Assembly (NCBI GenBank): GCA_963576725.1
Contig: OY755240.1
Coordinates: forward strand, 34,507,163-34,571,162
From: Azorinus chamasolen
Taxonomy: Eukaryota; Mollusca; Bivalvia; Cardiida; Solecurtidae
Length of the DNA: 64,000 nucleotides
Reading direction: 5' to 3'
Part shown: one piece after another, positions 52,782 through 63,045 of the stretch
How the letters are laid out: each line of letters starts with the position of its first letter
Position numbering within the stretch: the stretch's first letter is position 1
The notes under the pieces: model-generated
The model's database searches: none
The model's input: the letters and a program-made list of their open reading frames with translations, nothing else
Told to the model about the DNA's origin: nothing
Program-made: the position numbers and the translations under genes

Positions 52782-52870
52782 TAGCGTAGTGGATAAGTCG
52801 TAGGACCATAAAGAAGTATATGATCGGCGAACATTTTATTAGGCGCAAGTTCGAGTCTCGCATCAACCTA
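52782..52870 (+). other. tRNA-like unit, left arm
   Basis: TAGCGTAGTGGATAAGTCG (A-box), GCGCAAGTTCGAGTCTCGC (B-box), CATCAACC, then TTTTTTT (Pol III-type terminator). It has an extra ~20 nt between the boxes. Confidence 0.6.
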
Positions 52871-53022
52871 AAATATTTTTTTGCTAAAAATATTAAGGAA
52901 AGTCCCCTTAAGAGCATTAGTTTTGTTGTGCATTAAGAAACCACTTGTACAAGACATTTGCTAAAACTTATATTGATATTCATATTTTAGCATCGATTTA
53001 TTATTGAAAATATGGCTAATAT

Positions 53023-53095
53023 AGGACTCGAACTCAAAGGAAGGCACCATTCCCTAACATAGACGAACATGTGCATAAATGGCCAATACAATTAT
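53023..53095 (-). other. Degraded tRNA-like unit
   Basis: On the minus strand: CATGTTCGTCTATGTTAGGG and CCTTTGAGTTCGAGTCC (B-box). The A-box is poor. Confidence 0.35.
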
Positions 53096-53151
53096 ACAAT
53101 ATGACATAAAATAATACTCTACTATTCATTCAAAATTAAAAAAAAGTTTAA

Positions 53152-53246
53152 GGTCGACACGGGATTCGAACCCACGCTCAATAAAAAATGCTCTCTCAAT
53201 GTCTTCTGCGTACCTAGACTTTACCCACTGCGCTAAACTGCTGACA
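53152..53246 (-). other. tRNA-like unit, right arm
   Basis: On the minus strand: GTCAGCAGTTTAGCGCAGTG, GGTAAAGTCTAGGTACGC, GTGGGTTCGAATCCCGTG, TCGACC, then T8 within 12 nt. Related to the left-arm unit in box sequences, length and T tail. Confidence 0.62.
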
Positions 53247-53441
53247 ACAATTCCGCCTTCAATTTTATCTTATATACTAAACTCGTATGTTTAAAAAATG
53301 GTCCGAGAACATGCGGAATGCTGATCTCCCTAAAAAATGGACTCGGCTGACCTTTGACACGTCAGACCTAGTTGTTTGACTATAGTATATTTCAGGCTAT
53401 GTTACTTGTGCCCGTGTTACAAATCAACATACATTATTTAA

Positions 53442-53788
53442 CCCTTTTAGTGCATGTGTTGTCGTTTGCTAGAAACGCTTTGCTGGGCACATTTTTGTCT
53501 GTGCCAGTGTTTTGTCTGCTGGAGACACTTTCGTCTGCACTATAGTTTAGTGTGAGTGCTTGATGGCTTCTAATGTTCTGCCCAATGTTTGTCGTGTACT
53601 AGGTTACCGCCTGTCTTAACTGTTATCCTGGCTCGTGGTTTGCTGACAGTTTTGATCCTGATGACGTGTCTCTGTTTGACACTCGGTCAATAGTTTCTTC
53701 AACTCTTGACCAACTCGGAAGTAATCAAACTTACACCAGATCCAAATCTGAGCGGAGCGTTGGTTTCCACAGCGGGGAAATAGTTAGA
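53442..53788 (+). mobile_element. B/F composite MITE
   Basis: TTAACCCTTTTAGTGCATGT with TTGTCGTTTGCT and TTTTGTCTGCTGG repeats (B-like) at the left. CTGACAGTTTTGATCCTGAT and an F right half (ACTCGGTCAATAGTTTC, CACAGCGGGGAAATAG) follow. The second hairpin arm is missing. Confidence 0.5.
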
Positions 53789-53789
53789 C

Positions 53790-54590
53790 TTCACTACCAT
53801 CGCCAATAATGCAGAGAAGCTTGTTTGTAATGTTCCTCCCTTATTAAGCTACCGCCACTCAGAATTAAAATGGTTTGAAGGGTTGTTATAGAGAGGTCTG
53901 TATTGTGAATTGTCAAAACATATTCTCTTATCAATGGCACGTTTTCTTGTATAGTTCATCAACTCATCAAATTGTTCAAGTACTATAAAGTGGTCCATTC
54001 GTTTTGTTTGAACTTTTAATGATATTGAAGTAGGTATTCAAGCGATAAAACATCTTCTACATTCCTAACCCTAAGATAGCTGTAGGTGGATGTGTGGGGA
54101 CAAACAGGTTGGATCTATGTGAGTCGCAGAGCAACACGGCGTCTCGTCCACACCCACATCGTTCAGTAATGATATACAAACTGTGTGACAAAACAAAAAA
54201 CTTTTGATTGATTGCAATAGAGATAAACTTCATTTTCAGTGGAGGCATATAATACGCCCAGCATGCCTGAGGTTAATGGACACGAATCGTACTTGTAGGG
54301 CTTTGGCCAAACAAGCCGAGCCAGCTTGTCGCAAACTCAACACGGGGAACGTGTCTGTTACAAGGGTATAACATTGCTGCTCGATATTTATGTAAAATTG
54401 GAGTATTTATGTAGAACACTGGTCGACAAAAATCAAGTGCTTGTAAACTGACATCCCGTCGTTGCAAATCTACGAGTCGCCAAAGTTGTCAGTCACTTCA
54501 GCGATATAGATATCGTCTCTGATATGAACTAAAAGTTATTTTCGAATTCGTTTGATTATCTTCTTTTGTCGCCATAGACGAGTCCGACAT
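53790..54590. other. Intergenic DNA, one hairpin remnant
   Basis: At 54100-54165, ACAAACAGGTTGGATCTATG..GGCGTCTCGTCCACACCC is a degraded F hairpin. Short frames elsewhere are unsupported. Confidence 0.45.
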
Positions 54591-54597
54591 AACATTT

Positions 54598-56518
54598 GCA
54601 AGCAGTTTGTATCCAGAGTAGAGGCGTCTCCCCAGGATCCAGCTTGTTTGACACTGGCTAGTAGAGGCGTCTCCCCAGGATCCAGTTTGTTTGACACTGG
54701 CTAGTAGAGGCGTCTCCCCAGGATCCAGTTTGTTTGACACTGGCTAGTAGAGCTGTCACCTCCGGATCCAGTTTGTTTGACACTGGCTAGTAGAGGCGTC
54801 TCCTCTGGATCCAGTTTGTTTGACACTGTCTAGTAGAGCTGTCTCCTCATGATCCAGTTTGTTTGATACTAGTAAGTAGAAGCGTCTCCTCCGGATCCAG
54901 TTTGTTTGACACTGGTAAGTAGAGCTGTCTCCCCAGGATCCAGTTTGTTTGACACTGGTAAGTAGAGCTGTCTCCCCAGGATCCAGTTTGTTTGACACTG
55001 GTTAGTAGAGGCGTCTCCTCATGATCCAGTTTGTTTGACACTGGCTAGTAGAGCTGTCTCCTCATGATCCAGTTTGTTTGACACTAGTAAGTAGAAGCGT
55101 CTCCTCCGGATCCAGTTTGTTTGACACTGGTAAGTAGAGCTGTCTCCCCAGGATCCAGTTTGTTTGACACTGGTAAGTAGAGCTGTCTCCCCAGGATCCA
55201 GTTTGTTTGACACTGGTTAGTAGAGGCGTCTCCTCTGGATCCAGTTTGTTTGACACTGTCTAGTAGAGGTATCTCCTCCGGATCAAGATTGTTTGACACT
55301 GGTTAGTAGAAGCGTCTCCTCGTGATCCAGTTTGTTTGACACTGGCTAGTAGAGCTGTCTCCTCATGATCCAGTTTGTTTGACACTGGCTAGTAGAGCTG
55401 TCTCCTCATGATCCAGTTTGTTTGACACTAGTAAGCAGAAGCGTCTCCTCCGGATCCAGTTTGTTTGACACTGGTAAGTAGAGCTGTCTCCTCAGGATTC
55501 AGTTTGTTTGACACTGGCTAGTAGAGGCTTCTCCCCAGGATCCAGTTTGTTTGACACTGGCTAGTAGAGGCTTCTCCCCAGGATCCAGTTTGTTTGACAC
55601 TGGCTAGTAGAGGTGTCACCTCCGGATCCAGTTTGTTTGACACTGGCTAGTAGAGGCTTCTCCCCAGGATCCAGTTTGTTTGACACTGGCTAGTAGAGCT
55701 GTCTCCTCATGATCCAGTTTGTTTGACACTGGCTAGTAGAGGCTTCTCCCCAGGATTCAGTTTGTTTGACACTGGCTAGTAGAGGCGTCTCCTCCGGATC
55801 CAGTTTGTTTGACACTGGCTAGTAGAGCTGTCTCCTCATGATCCAGTTTGTTTGACACTGGCTAGTAGAGGCTTCTCCCCAGGATCCAGTTTGTTTGACA
55901 CTGGCTAGTAGAGCTGTCTCCTCATGATCCAGTTTGTTTGACACTGGCTAGTAGAGGCTTCTCCTCAGGATCCAGTTTGTTTGACACTGGCTAGTAGAGC
56001 TGTCTCCTCATGATCCAGTTTGTTTGACACTGGCTAGTAGAGGCTTCTCCCCAGGATTCAGTTTGTTTGACACTGGCTAGTAGAGGCGTCTCCTCATGAT
56101 CCAGTTTGTTTGACACTGGCTAGTAGAGGCGTCTCCTCATGATCCAGTTTGTTTGACACTGGTTAGTAGAGGCGTCTCCTCATGATCCAGTTTGTTTGAC
56201 ACTGGCTAGTAGAGGCTTCTCCCCAGGATCCAGTTTGTTTGACACTGGCTAGTAGAGGCTTCTCCCCAGGATTCAGTTTGTTTGACACTGGCTAGTAGAG
56301 GCGTCTCCTCATGATCCAGTTTGTTTGACACTGGCTAGTAGAGCTGTCTCCTCATGATCCAGTTTGTTTGACACTAGTAAGCAGAAGCGTCTCCTCCGGA
56401 TCCAGTTTGTTTGACACTGGTAAGTAGAGCTGTCTCCCCAGGATTCAGTTTGTTTGACACTGGCTAGTAGAGGTGTCTCCCCTGGATCCAGTTTGTTTAA
56501 CACTGGTTATGCCTTTGT
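54598..56518 (+). repeat. 43 bp satellite, ~44 copies, derived from an F arm
   Basis: The unit is GCTAGTAGAGGCGTCTCCTC plus AGGATCCAGTTTGTTTGACACTG-type sequence. Variants CTGTCTCC, CTTCTCC and AAGCGTCTCC recur in runs, so groups of units were copied together. GGATCCA.TTTGTTTGACACTGG equals the F arm and its flank (GGATCCAACCTGTTTGACA at 43870). Left edge: an F arm AGCAGTTTGTATCCAGAG. Confidence 0.96.
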
Positions 56519-56659
56519 AAATAATTTGAAGAAAAAAAACACTTTGAATCCGGAAGCAGAGGATAATCTTAGCGGATGGAATTTATTTGGATTGGAAAGG
56601 GTTAATGGATTTCAGAACTTGTTTGACCATGAGTATCATAGTTTGTAGTACTAGCTTTT

Positions 56660-56870
56660 AATCCTTTACTTGATTATTTCGCCTTTGCAAACAAAGTAAA
56701 TCCAGATGAGACAGTTCATGTTTGAGCTGTCTTATTAGGGTATGTTGTTAGCCTACATGTTTACACATCTGGTTCTCTACTTTTTGCCATGGTTCAACAT
56801 ATCATTTCCTATTATAAAGGCTAATCTTTATATACAATAGTATTGTATTATCCGGGTTAATACCGCACGC
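56660..56870 (+). mobile_element. A-type MITE, diverged
   Basis: TTTAATCCTTTACTTGATTA, GCAAACAAAGTAAATCCAGATG, AGCTGTCTTATTAGGG, TTTTTGCCATGGTTCAAC, CCGGGTTAA. Confidence 0.6.
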
Positions 56871-56999
56871 CTTTGATTCTGACAAAAGTCGACGATAACG
56901 TTTTACATGTAGGAACTGACTGAGCAGTGACCAGTGTATGTTATTATGGCTTTTTACAGATCTGATTCTCTATTGTTTGCCAGCATACACTCATAGTCT

Positions 57000-57385
57000 T
57001 TGTCTGTCTATAATTACGTCTGTCTGTCTGTCAGTCTGTCTGTATGTCCGTCCGTCTGTCGGCCTCTATATCTGTCTGTCTGTTTGTCTAACTGTTTGTC
57101 TGTCTGTCTGTGTATGAATATCTATATATCTCTATGTCTCCCTCTCTGACTCACTGTCTCCGTGTCTGTCTTTCTACCTGTCTGTCTATCTGTCTGTCTA
57201 TCTGTCTGTCTCTCTGTCTGTTACTCTCTCTCTTCCTCTCCCTGTGTCTGTCGATGTATTTGTCTTTGTCTCTCTATGTATCTGCTTGTCCGTGTGTCTG
57301 TCCGTCTGTCTGTGTCTCTGTCTATGTATGGCTGTGTGTCTGTGTCTGTGTGTCTGTCTGCCTGTCTTTGTATGTATAAATGCTG
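57000..57385 (+). repeat. (TCTG)n-rich microsatellite
   Basis: TGTC/TCTG-rich sequence throughout. Cys/Leu/Ser frames on + and Arg/His/Thr frames on - are artefacts. Confidence 0.95.
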
Positions 57386-57424
57386 AAGGGAGGTGATCCC
57401 CCAAAAGCAAAAATTGCAACACAA

Positions 57425-57560
57425 AAAGAGAAAATTGCAGACTCGGTTTTATTGAGTCTGTACATGAGCAGTAATTGAAAGTGCAACACTGCTCACGTCC
57501 CCTAGCACCGGCTTAAGCGGTATTCAATTTTCCGAACAAGAAGTACTGAAATTCATGATC
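57425..57560 (+). repeat. Second copy of the 12.14 kb dispersed repeat
   Basis: AAATTGCAGACTCGG, TTTTATTGAGTCTGT, CAACACTGCTCACG and CCCCTAGCACCGGC, in the same order as 12140-12265. Confidence 0.65.
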
Positions 57561-57589
57561 TCGAAGGATCAGAAGGTATAACAACACTG

Positions 57590-58125
57590 AGTGTCTGTTT
57601 CTCTGTCTCTCTCTGTCCCTGTCTCTCTGACCCTGTCTCTCTCTTTGTCTTCTGTCTCTCTGTCTCTCTCTGTCCCTGTCTCACTGACCTTGTCTCTCTC
57701 TCTGTCCCTGTCTCTCTGACCCTGTCTCTCTCTTTGTCTTCTGTCTCTATGTCTATCTGACCCTGTCTCTCTCTTTGTCTTCTGTCTCTATGCCTCTCTG
57801 ACCCTGTCTCTCTCTTTGTCTTCTGTCTCTATGTCTCTCTGACCCTGTCTCTCTCTGTCCGTCTCTCTGACCCTGTCTCTCTCTCTCTTTGTCTTCTGTC
57901 TCTATGTCTCTCTGACCCTGTCTCTCTCTGTCCCTGTCTCTCTGACCCTGTCTCTCTCTTTGTCTTCTGTCTCTATGTCTCTCTGACCCTGTCTCTCTCT
58001 GTCCCTGTCTCTCTGACCCTGTCTCTCTCTTTGTCTTCTGTCTCTATGTCTCTCTGACCCTGTCTCTCTCCTTGTCTTCTGTCTCTCTGCCTGTCTGTCT
58101 CTGTATCTCGGTCTGTCTCTGTTAA
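57590..58125 (+). repeat. CT-rich satellite, ~41 bp higher-order unit
   Basis: TGACCCTGTCTCTCTCTTTG and TCTTCTGTCTCTATGTCTCTC alternate with shorter CTGTCCCTGTCTC units. Frames over it are artefacts. Confidence 0.93.
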
Positions 58126-58361
58126 ACATGAAAATGTAAGATTAAGCAAATATAGAAGAACATTTTCCATCAATTGCTTGCTTTAATCCATAGATTGTTT
58201 CAATATGTTTGAGGTAAGGCAAAGCTCGCGGAACAATGATTTGACCCGCAAACCAATTTGTTAACATTTTTTGCCTACTACTCGTAGACCCAGGGGCTAA
58301 TGAATAGGACAATAGAAAAACAATGTAGACTCATATCAGATGTTCTTGAATGAGATATTAA

Positions 58362-58595
58362 CCATTCACCCATAATCATTTGCAAACAGTAGACCTAGAT
58401 TAGGTGGATCCTGTTGGAGCCGTCAGATCAGCGTCTGCCCCGTTTGCTAATGGATTTATATGGGCTAAGATCTGATTCTGAGGTTCTTGCCATTTCCAGA
58501 AAATTATTTTGCACTTGTGCTATTATAAACATAAAGATAATTCATACTAATATGCACATTGTTCTTTGTATGGACATTCCTGGGAAAGAGATTAA
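58362..58595 (+). mobile_element. A-type MITE, diverged
   Basis: TTAACCATTCACCCATAATC, GCAAACAGTAGACCTAGATT..CCCCGTTTGC hairpin, GATCTGATTCTGAGGTTC, and TGGGAAAGAGATTAAG. Confidence 0.6.
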
Positions 58596-58939
58596 GTAAT
58601 TATAGGAAATCACTCTAGCATAAACTAGACAGTTTTATCTGGTGTGATCTGTTGATCTGCTGTATCAGTGATCCAACTTATTTTATGTGTGGCTAGACAC
58701 ATACAAACAAACATTTGTTTATCATGGTTACGTCTGGCCTTTGATAACAGGTGGAAACAATTTGAAACATTATGAATAATTTATGAGCTTTTAATGGATT
58801 AGTTGTGAACAGAACGACTTTTTGAACCCGATCAATATCTCTGTTATTTAAGAGTACATATGTTTTCCTTTGATATTCTACCGGTTTCATTACAGCGATC
58901 ACGTTTTATCCTGACCCCGTATAGTGACACACAGTTTGA

Positions 58940-59124
58940 ATGATATCTGCTTTCATTTTGATCAGGTGCAGTGCTTCTACTTGCGATTCGACCACGCATC
59001 TGAGAAACTACTGACTGATTTTCAAATAGTTTGGATCCTGATGAGACGCACAATTACTCATCTGGGTCCAACCTTTTTTTTTCAAATGCATGCGAGCTAT
59101 AGACGGCGAATAGTTGGATAAGGG
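58940..59124 (-). mobile_element. F-type MITE, sharing a TTAA with the next element
   Basis: GAGAAACTACTGACTG, CAAATAGTTTGGATCCTGAT, TCATCTGGGTCCAACC, then GGATAAGGG and TTAA 59125-59128. CCCTACACGTG starts the next one. Confidence 0.6.
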
Positions 59125-59128
59125 TTAA

Positions 59129-59425
59129 CCCTACACGTGCGGGGAATGACGTGGATTGCAAACAGTGTAGACCCGACAGAAGACAGGAGTCTTTTTGATT
59201 GGTTGATATTGATTGACAGTTCCATTCTGATAATTCAGTGCTAACCATTCTTGTGCTAGTCGCGGCCCGAGCGTCACTGGCAATCAGAATGAGACCGAAT
59301 GAGACGTAAGGAACTCGGCCTCTCACGTTGACCCTCGTTGCTTGATACTTTGTGACATCAGCACACTTGTCAGACCAATGTCGCAAAAGCTTGTACGGAT
59401 CGATAGTCAGTACAAGGTTAAGCAT
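59129..59425 (+). mobile_element. Degraded TTAA element, hairpin-related
   Basis: CCCTACACGTGCGGGG after TTAA, then GCAAACAGTGTAGACCCGAC, and further on GAATGAGACGTAAGGAACTC..GGCCTCTCACG. The right tip was not found. Confidence 0.4.
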
Positions 59426-59438
59426 ATCAAAGTTTCAG

Positions 59439-59555
59439 CAAATATTATGGTTCAGCAGATATTATGGTTTAGCAGAGATTATGGTTAACTTTAGCAGATA
59501 TTATGTGTGGTTTAGGATACATTGTGGTATAACAGATATTCTGTTTGAACAGATA
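59439..59555 (+). repeat. ~18 bp irregular tandem repeat, ~7 copies
   Basis: TTCAGCAGATATTATGGT variants with indels. Confidence 0.8.
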
Positions 59556-59752
59556 TTATGGATATTGTCGTCTGGTCAAATTTGGCTACGTTTGATATTG
59601 GAATTTAATAGACCCGTTTCTATATTTCATTATAAATATTTTTCCATGAACATTCATTAGGTATTGAAATTTGGAATAAACATACTAACATAGTATATAA
59701 CAGGATAAGGGTTTGAAATCGTGCGGGCATCTATGACGCCATTTTCAACCAG

Positions 59753-60335
59753 TTTGCGCTAACCCTTACCCCAACTCTATAAGGTAACGCTTGCACTAAC
59801 CCTTACCCCAACTCTAAAAGGTAACGCTTGCACAAACCCTTACCCCAACTCTAAAAGGTAACGCCTGCACTAACCCTTACCCCAACTCTAAAAGGTAACG
59901 TTTGCACTAACCCTTACCCCAACTCTAAAAGGTAACGTTTGCACTAACCCTTACCCCAACTCTAAAAGGTAACGTTTGCACAAACCCTTACCCCAACTCT
60001 AAAAGGTAACGTTTGCACAAACCCTTACCCCAACTCTAAAAGGTAACGTTTGCACTAACCCTTACCCCAACTCTAAAAGGTAACGTTTGCACAAACCCTT
60101 ACCCCAACTCTAAAAGGTAACGTTTGCACTAACCCTTACCCCAACTCTAAAAGGTAACGTTTGCACTAACCCTTACCCCAACTCTAAAAGGTAACGTTTG
60201 CACAAACCCTTACCCCAACTCTAAAAGGTAACGTTTGCACTAACCCTTACCCAGACTCTAAAAGGTAACGCTTGTACTAACCCTTACCCCAACTCGTACT
60301 AACCCTTACCCAGACTCTAAAATGTAACGTTTGCT
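59753..60335 (+). repeat. 37 bp satellite, ~16 copies
   Basis: The unit is CACTAACCCTTACCCCAACT plus CTAAAAGGTAACGTTTG. CTAACCCTTACCCC is an F/D-like MITE tip. Only GTTTG/GCTTG and CACTA/CACAA vary. It is not a telomere repeat. Confidence 0.95.
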
Positions 60336-60473
60336 CGTGGAACTACTTCAGACAACTCCAGTATTTGCCTTGTTTGCTCATTGTTTATAAAGATCTCTAA
60401 ATACAACTTCCGCTAATTAAGATTCATACAAACCTGATTTCTTACATAGATACTCAAGAGTTACATGGTTAAC

Positions 60474-60684
60474 CTGATCCCTGGTCTATGTTTATTCCAA
60501 ATCTCAATATCTACTGAATATTCATGGGCATAATTGTTATAGAGAGATATGGAAGGTGGAACATTATAGCCATGTTAGAAACAAAGAAACATCTTTCAAA
60601 AACCGCTACCATACCAGACGGCGCCTATATGGGTATACTCCGTTTGCAAATTAGTGAAAACACGTTTAGATGGAGGAAAGGGTT
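60474..60684 (+). mobile_element. E-type MITE with one hairpin arm missing
   Basis: ATCCCTGGTCTATGTTTATT, CTACTGAATATTCATGG, AACATTATAGCCATG, then CATACCAGACGGCGCCTATA..GGGTATACTCCGTTTGC and AGATGGAGGAAAGGG. The left arm before AGACGG is absent. Confidence 0.72.
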
Positions 60685-60929
60685 GGCGAGGGTTAATATT
60701 CCGGTAGTTGACTGGTTATCAAATGCGTGTTGGTAAATAATTGTAACTACAATCATTGAACGTGTATAACGAACAGTGTTTTAATAATGCGAAAGAATGC
60801 CAATCTCACATAGCCAAAATAAATTATCAGAATACTCGTATTGCTGGATTGCAGCACGGTCTCCCTATAGCAACCTCTTATTAAATAAGCATTGCTGTTT
60901 TAAAAAGCAAGTAGGTTCTTAGTGCATAA

Positions 60930-61010
60930 CAAAATACTGCAGAATGTTTCAAATGGAGCTTCTACATAACTTTCGTTATGCATAAAGCTCTCACCTGCGT
61001 TAAACCTTCA
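60930..61010 (+). mobile_element. TA-family hairpin fragment
   Basis: ACTGCAGAATGTTTCAAATG, GAGCTTCTACATAACTTTCG, TTATGCATAAAGCTCTCACC: the D/TA-type arm without its partner. Confidence 0.45.
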
Positions 61011-61011
61011 C

Positions 61012-61760
61012 TTCATATAAACACACTTTCACGTCCTTGCAATCAGTACACTAAGATCAGAGGCTCCTATAGGACCGTCTGATCAGTGTATGCTCGTATA
61101 GGACCGTCTCATCAATGTGCGATCGTATATGACCGTCTGATCAGTGTGTGCTCGTATAGGACCGTCTGATCAGTGTGTGTTCGTATAGGACCGTCTGATC
61201 AGTGTATACTCGTATAGGACCGTCTCCTCAACGTGTGCTCCTATAGGACCGTCTCATCAATGGTAGCTCGTATAGGACCGTCTGATCAGTGTGTGCTCGT
61301 ATAGGACCGTCTCCTCAACGTATGCTCGTATAGGACCGTCTCATCAGTGTGTGCTCGTATAGGACCGTCTCATCAATGTGTGCTCGTATAGGACCGTCTT
61401 ATCAGTGTGTGCTCGTATATGACCGTCTCATCAATATGTGCTCGTATAGGACCGTCTCATCAGTGTGTGCTCGTATATGACCGTCTCATCAATATGTGCT
61501 CGTATAGGACCGTCTCATCAGTGTATGCTCGTATAGGACCGTCTCATCAATGTGTGCTCGTACATGTATATGACTGTCTCATCAATGTGTGCTCGTATAT
61601 GACCGTCTCATCAATGTGTGCTCGTATAGGACCGTCTCATCAGTGTGTGCTAGTATATGACCGTCTCATCAGTGTATGCTCTGTTTGCTTAAGGAGTTTT
61701 ATAAATGTGATTCTATAGTTTCTTGGTAAACGTGTACCGTTAAGATACATGTACATTTAA
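61012..61760 (+). mobile_element. A-type MITE shell around the 29-bp satellite
   Basis: Left: CCTTCACTTCATATAAACAC, CCTTGCAATCAGTACAC. Right: GCTCTGTTTGCTTAAGGAG, TGATTCTATAGTTTCTTGG. The satellite replaces the hairpin centre. Confidence 0.68.
61063..61685 (+). repeat. 29 bp satellite, ~21 copies, derived from an A hairpin centre
   Basis: The unit is GTGTGCTCGTATAGGACCGT plus CTCATCAAT/CAGTGTG variants. GGCTCCTATAGG.CCGTCTGATC of the A hairpin is the visible source. The last unit runs into TGCTCTGTTTGC. Confidence 0.94.
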
Positions 61761-61929
61761 TCTACTCTTTACAGTTATTCATAGTAAAGATCACTAATTG
61801 TAACATTTCAGTTAATTATTTTGAATACCTGCCGATAGTTTCAGGCAAAAACTCTTTTGAAAACGATCCAGACAGTCATATAATTAAAACATACTGAAAC
61901 ATATCTTTATCATCAAAATTAGATTTAAT

Positions 61930-62400
61930 TAAGCTCTTTGCAAACAGAGTAGACCAGATCGGACGACTACTGTAGGCGCCATCTTATTAGGGACTGTTCC
62001 GTTTGCTTATGAAGTAATATAGATCTGATACTACAGCTTCTGTCTAAGCCAAAATGTCAGGTGTTGATATGCTATTGTCAGGTGTTGATATGCTATTGTC
62101 AGGTGTTGATATGCTATTATAAAACAATGGTGTCACAGTTGTATACATGGATATGTCAGGTGTTGATATGCTATTGTCAGGTATTGATATGCTATTGTCA
62201 GGTATTGATATGCTATTGTCAGGTGTTGATATGCTATTGTCAGGTGTTGATATGCTATTGTCAGGTGTTGATATGCTATTATAAAATACACAAATGTAAT
62301 GGTGTCAGTGTTGTATACTTGGATATGTCAGGTGTTGATATGCTATTATAAAACAATGGTGTCACTGTTGTATACATGGATAGCAGTGTATGAAAACGAG
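61930..62400 (+). mobile_element. A-type MITE with internal 21-bp satellite
   Basis: AATTAAGCTCTTTGCAAACAG, hairpin AGTAGACCAGATCGGACG..GGGACTGTTCCGTTTGC, and TAGATCTGATACTACAGC, then the array. GATAGCAGTG..TAAATGGTTAA follows. Confidence 0.7.
62056..62352 (+). repeat. 21 bp satellite (~11 copies) with a ~55 bp spacer repeated
   Basis: The unit GTCAGGTGTTGATATGCTATT matches the A interior GTTCATATGCCATT. A spacer TATAAAACAATGGTGTCA..TTGTATACATGGATAT recurs three times, so there is a higher-order level. Confidence 0.92.
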
Positions 62401-62525
62401 TAAATGGTTAATTCAAGGAAATAAATCTATGGGTGCATGTTAACGAATACAAGAACGGAGATGCAGATACGTAGAAGAAAATGCAAATGGAAGGAAAGGG
62501 CGACTACTTCTTGCTGCCTATTTCG

Positions 62526-62756
62526 TGTATAACATGGTACAAATGTACAGTTAACCGCCTCTATACCGGACGTACGTGTATAACATGGTACAAATGTACA
62601 GTTAACCGCCTCTATACCGGACGTACGTGTATAACATGGTACAAATGTACAGTTAACCGCCTCTATACCGGACGTACACCGCCTCTATACCGGACGTACG
62701 TGTATAACATGGTACAAATGTACAGTTAACCGCCTCTATACCGGACGTACGTGTAT
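62526..62756 (+). repeat. 51 bp satellite, ~4.5 copies
   Basis: The unit is TGTATAACATGGTACAAATG..TACAGTTAACCGCC..TCTATACCGGACGTACG, with one partial unit. 51 is divisible by 3, giving an 82-codon frame. Confidence 0.95.
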
Positions 62757-62903
62757 ACTTAAAGAAACCATTCAGATTTAAGGCAGAAAGCTACTTAATG
62801 CACAGTGATAGTCATGTAAAACGCACATGTAGAAGCCCTTTGTTACGGTTTTCATGCTGCATTAAGCTGATACCTGTTATAGAATAGAATAGAACAGAAC
62901 ATA

Positions 62904-63045
62904 CACTAGAACCTGTCTTAAGCGGTCATAAAATGTCTAATTATGGGTATGTAATGCAAGTGGTAGCTTAATGCAGGTCCTACAGGAGTTCTCTGCATTA
63001 GTTTGGCACTGCATTAAGCAACCATCTACTTTTAAGACTCGTGTG
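62904..63045 (+). mobile_element. TA-site hairpin MITE
   Basis: TA, then CACTAGAACCTGTCTTAAGC. GTGGTAGCTTAATGCAGG, a short centre TCCTACAGGAG, and CACTGCATTAAGCAACC follow. Most of the left arm's inner half is deleted. Confidence 0.65.

Larger units (their letters stand above)
52637..53382. mobile_element. 746 bp fold-back element with two opposed tRNA-like units
   Basis: Tips TAGTCAAACAACTAGGTCTG / reverse complement, flanked by TA (52635-52636 and 53383-53384). The flanks rejoin to GTAATAGTATA, the satellite's own sequence. Arms continue through GAGTCCATTTTT(A)AGGGAGATCAGCATT. Each arm contains a tRNA-like unit, one on each strand. No protein frame. Confidence 0.85.

Noticed and set aside
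7598..53246. Functional tRNA genes at 7598, 31392, 35388, 50411, 51206, 52782 and 53152
   Set aside because: All have A- and B-box matches but poor anticodon or acceptor pairing or excess length between boxes. SINE heads or pseudogenes are more likely.
57110..57424. Cys/Leu/Ser-rich or Arg/Thr-rich frames
   Set aside because: TCTG microsatellite translation.
59753..60335. Interstitial telomere repeat
   Set aside because: CTAACCCTTACCCC looks telomeric at first, but the period is 37 bp with a unique remainder; it matches MITE tips instead.
61407..61718. Cys/Tyr-rich + frame resembling a small secreted repeat protein
   Set aside because: 29-bp satellite read in rotating frames, bounded by MITE sequence.
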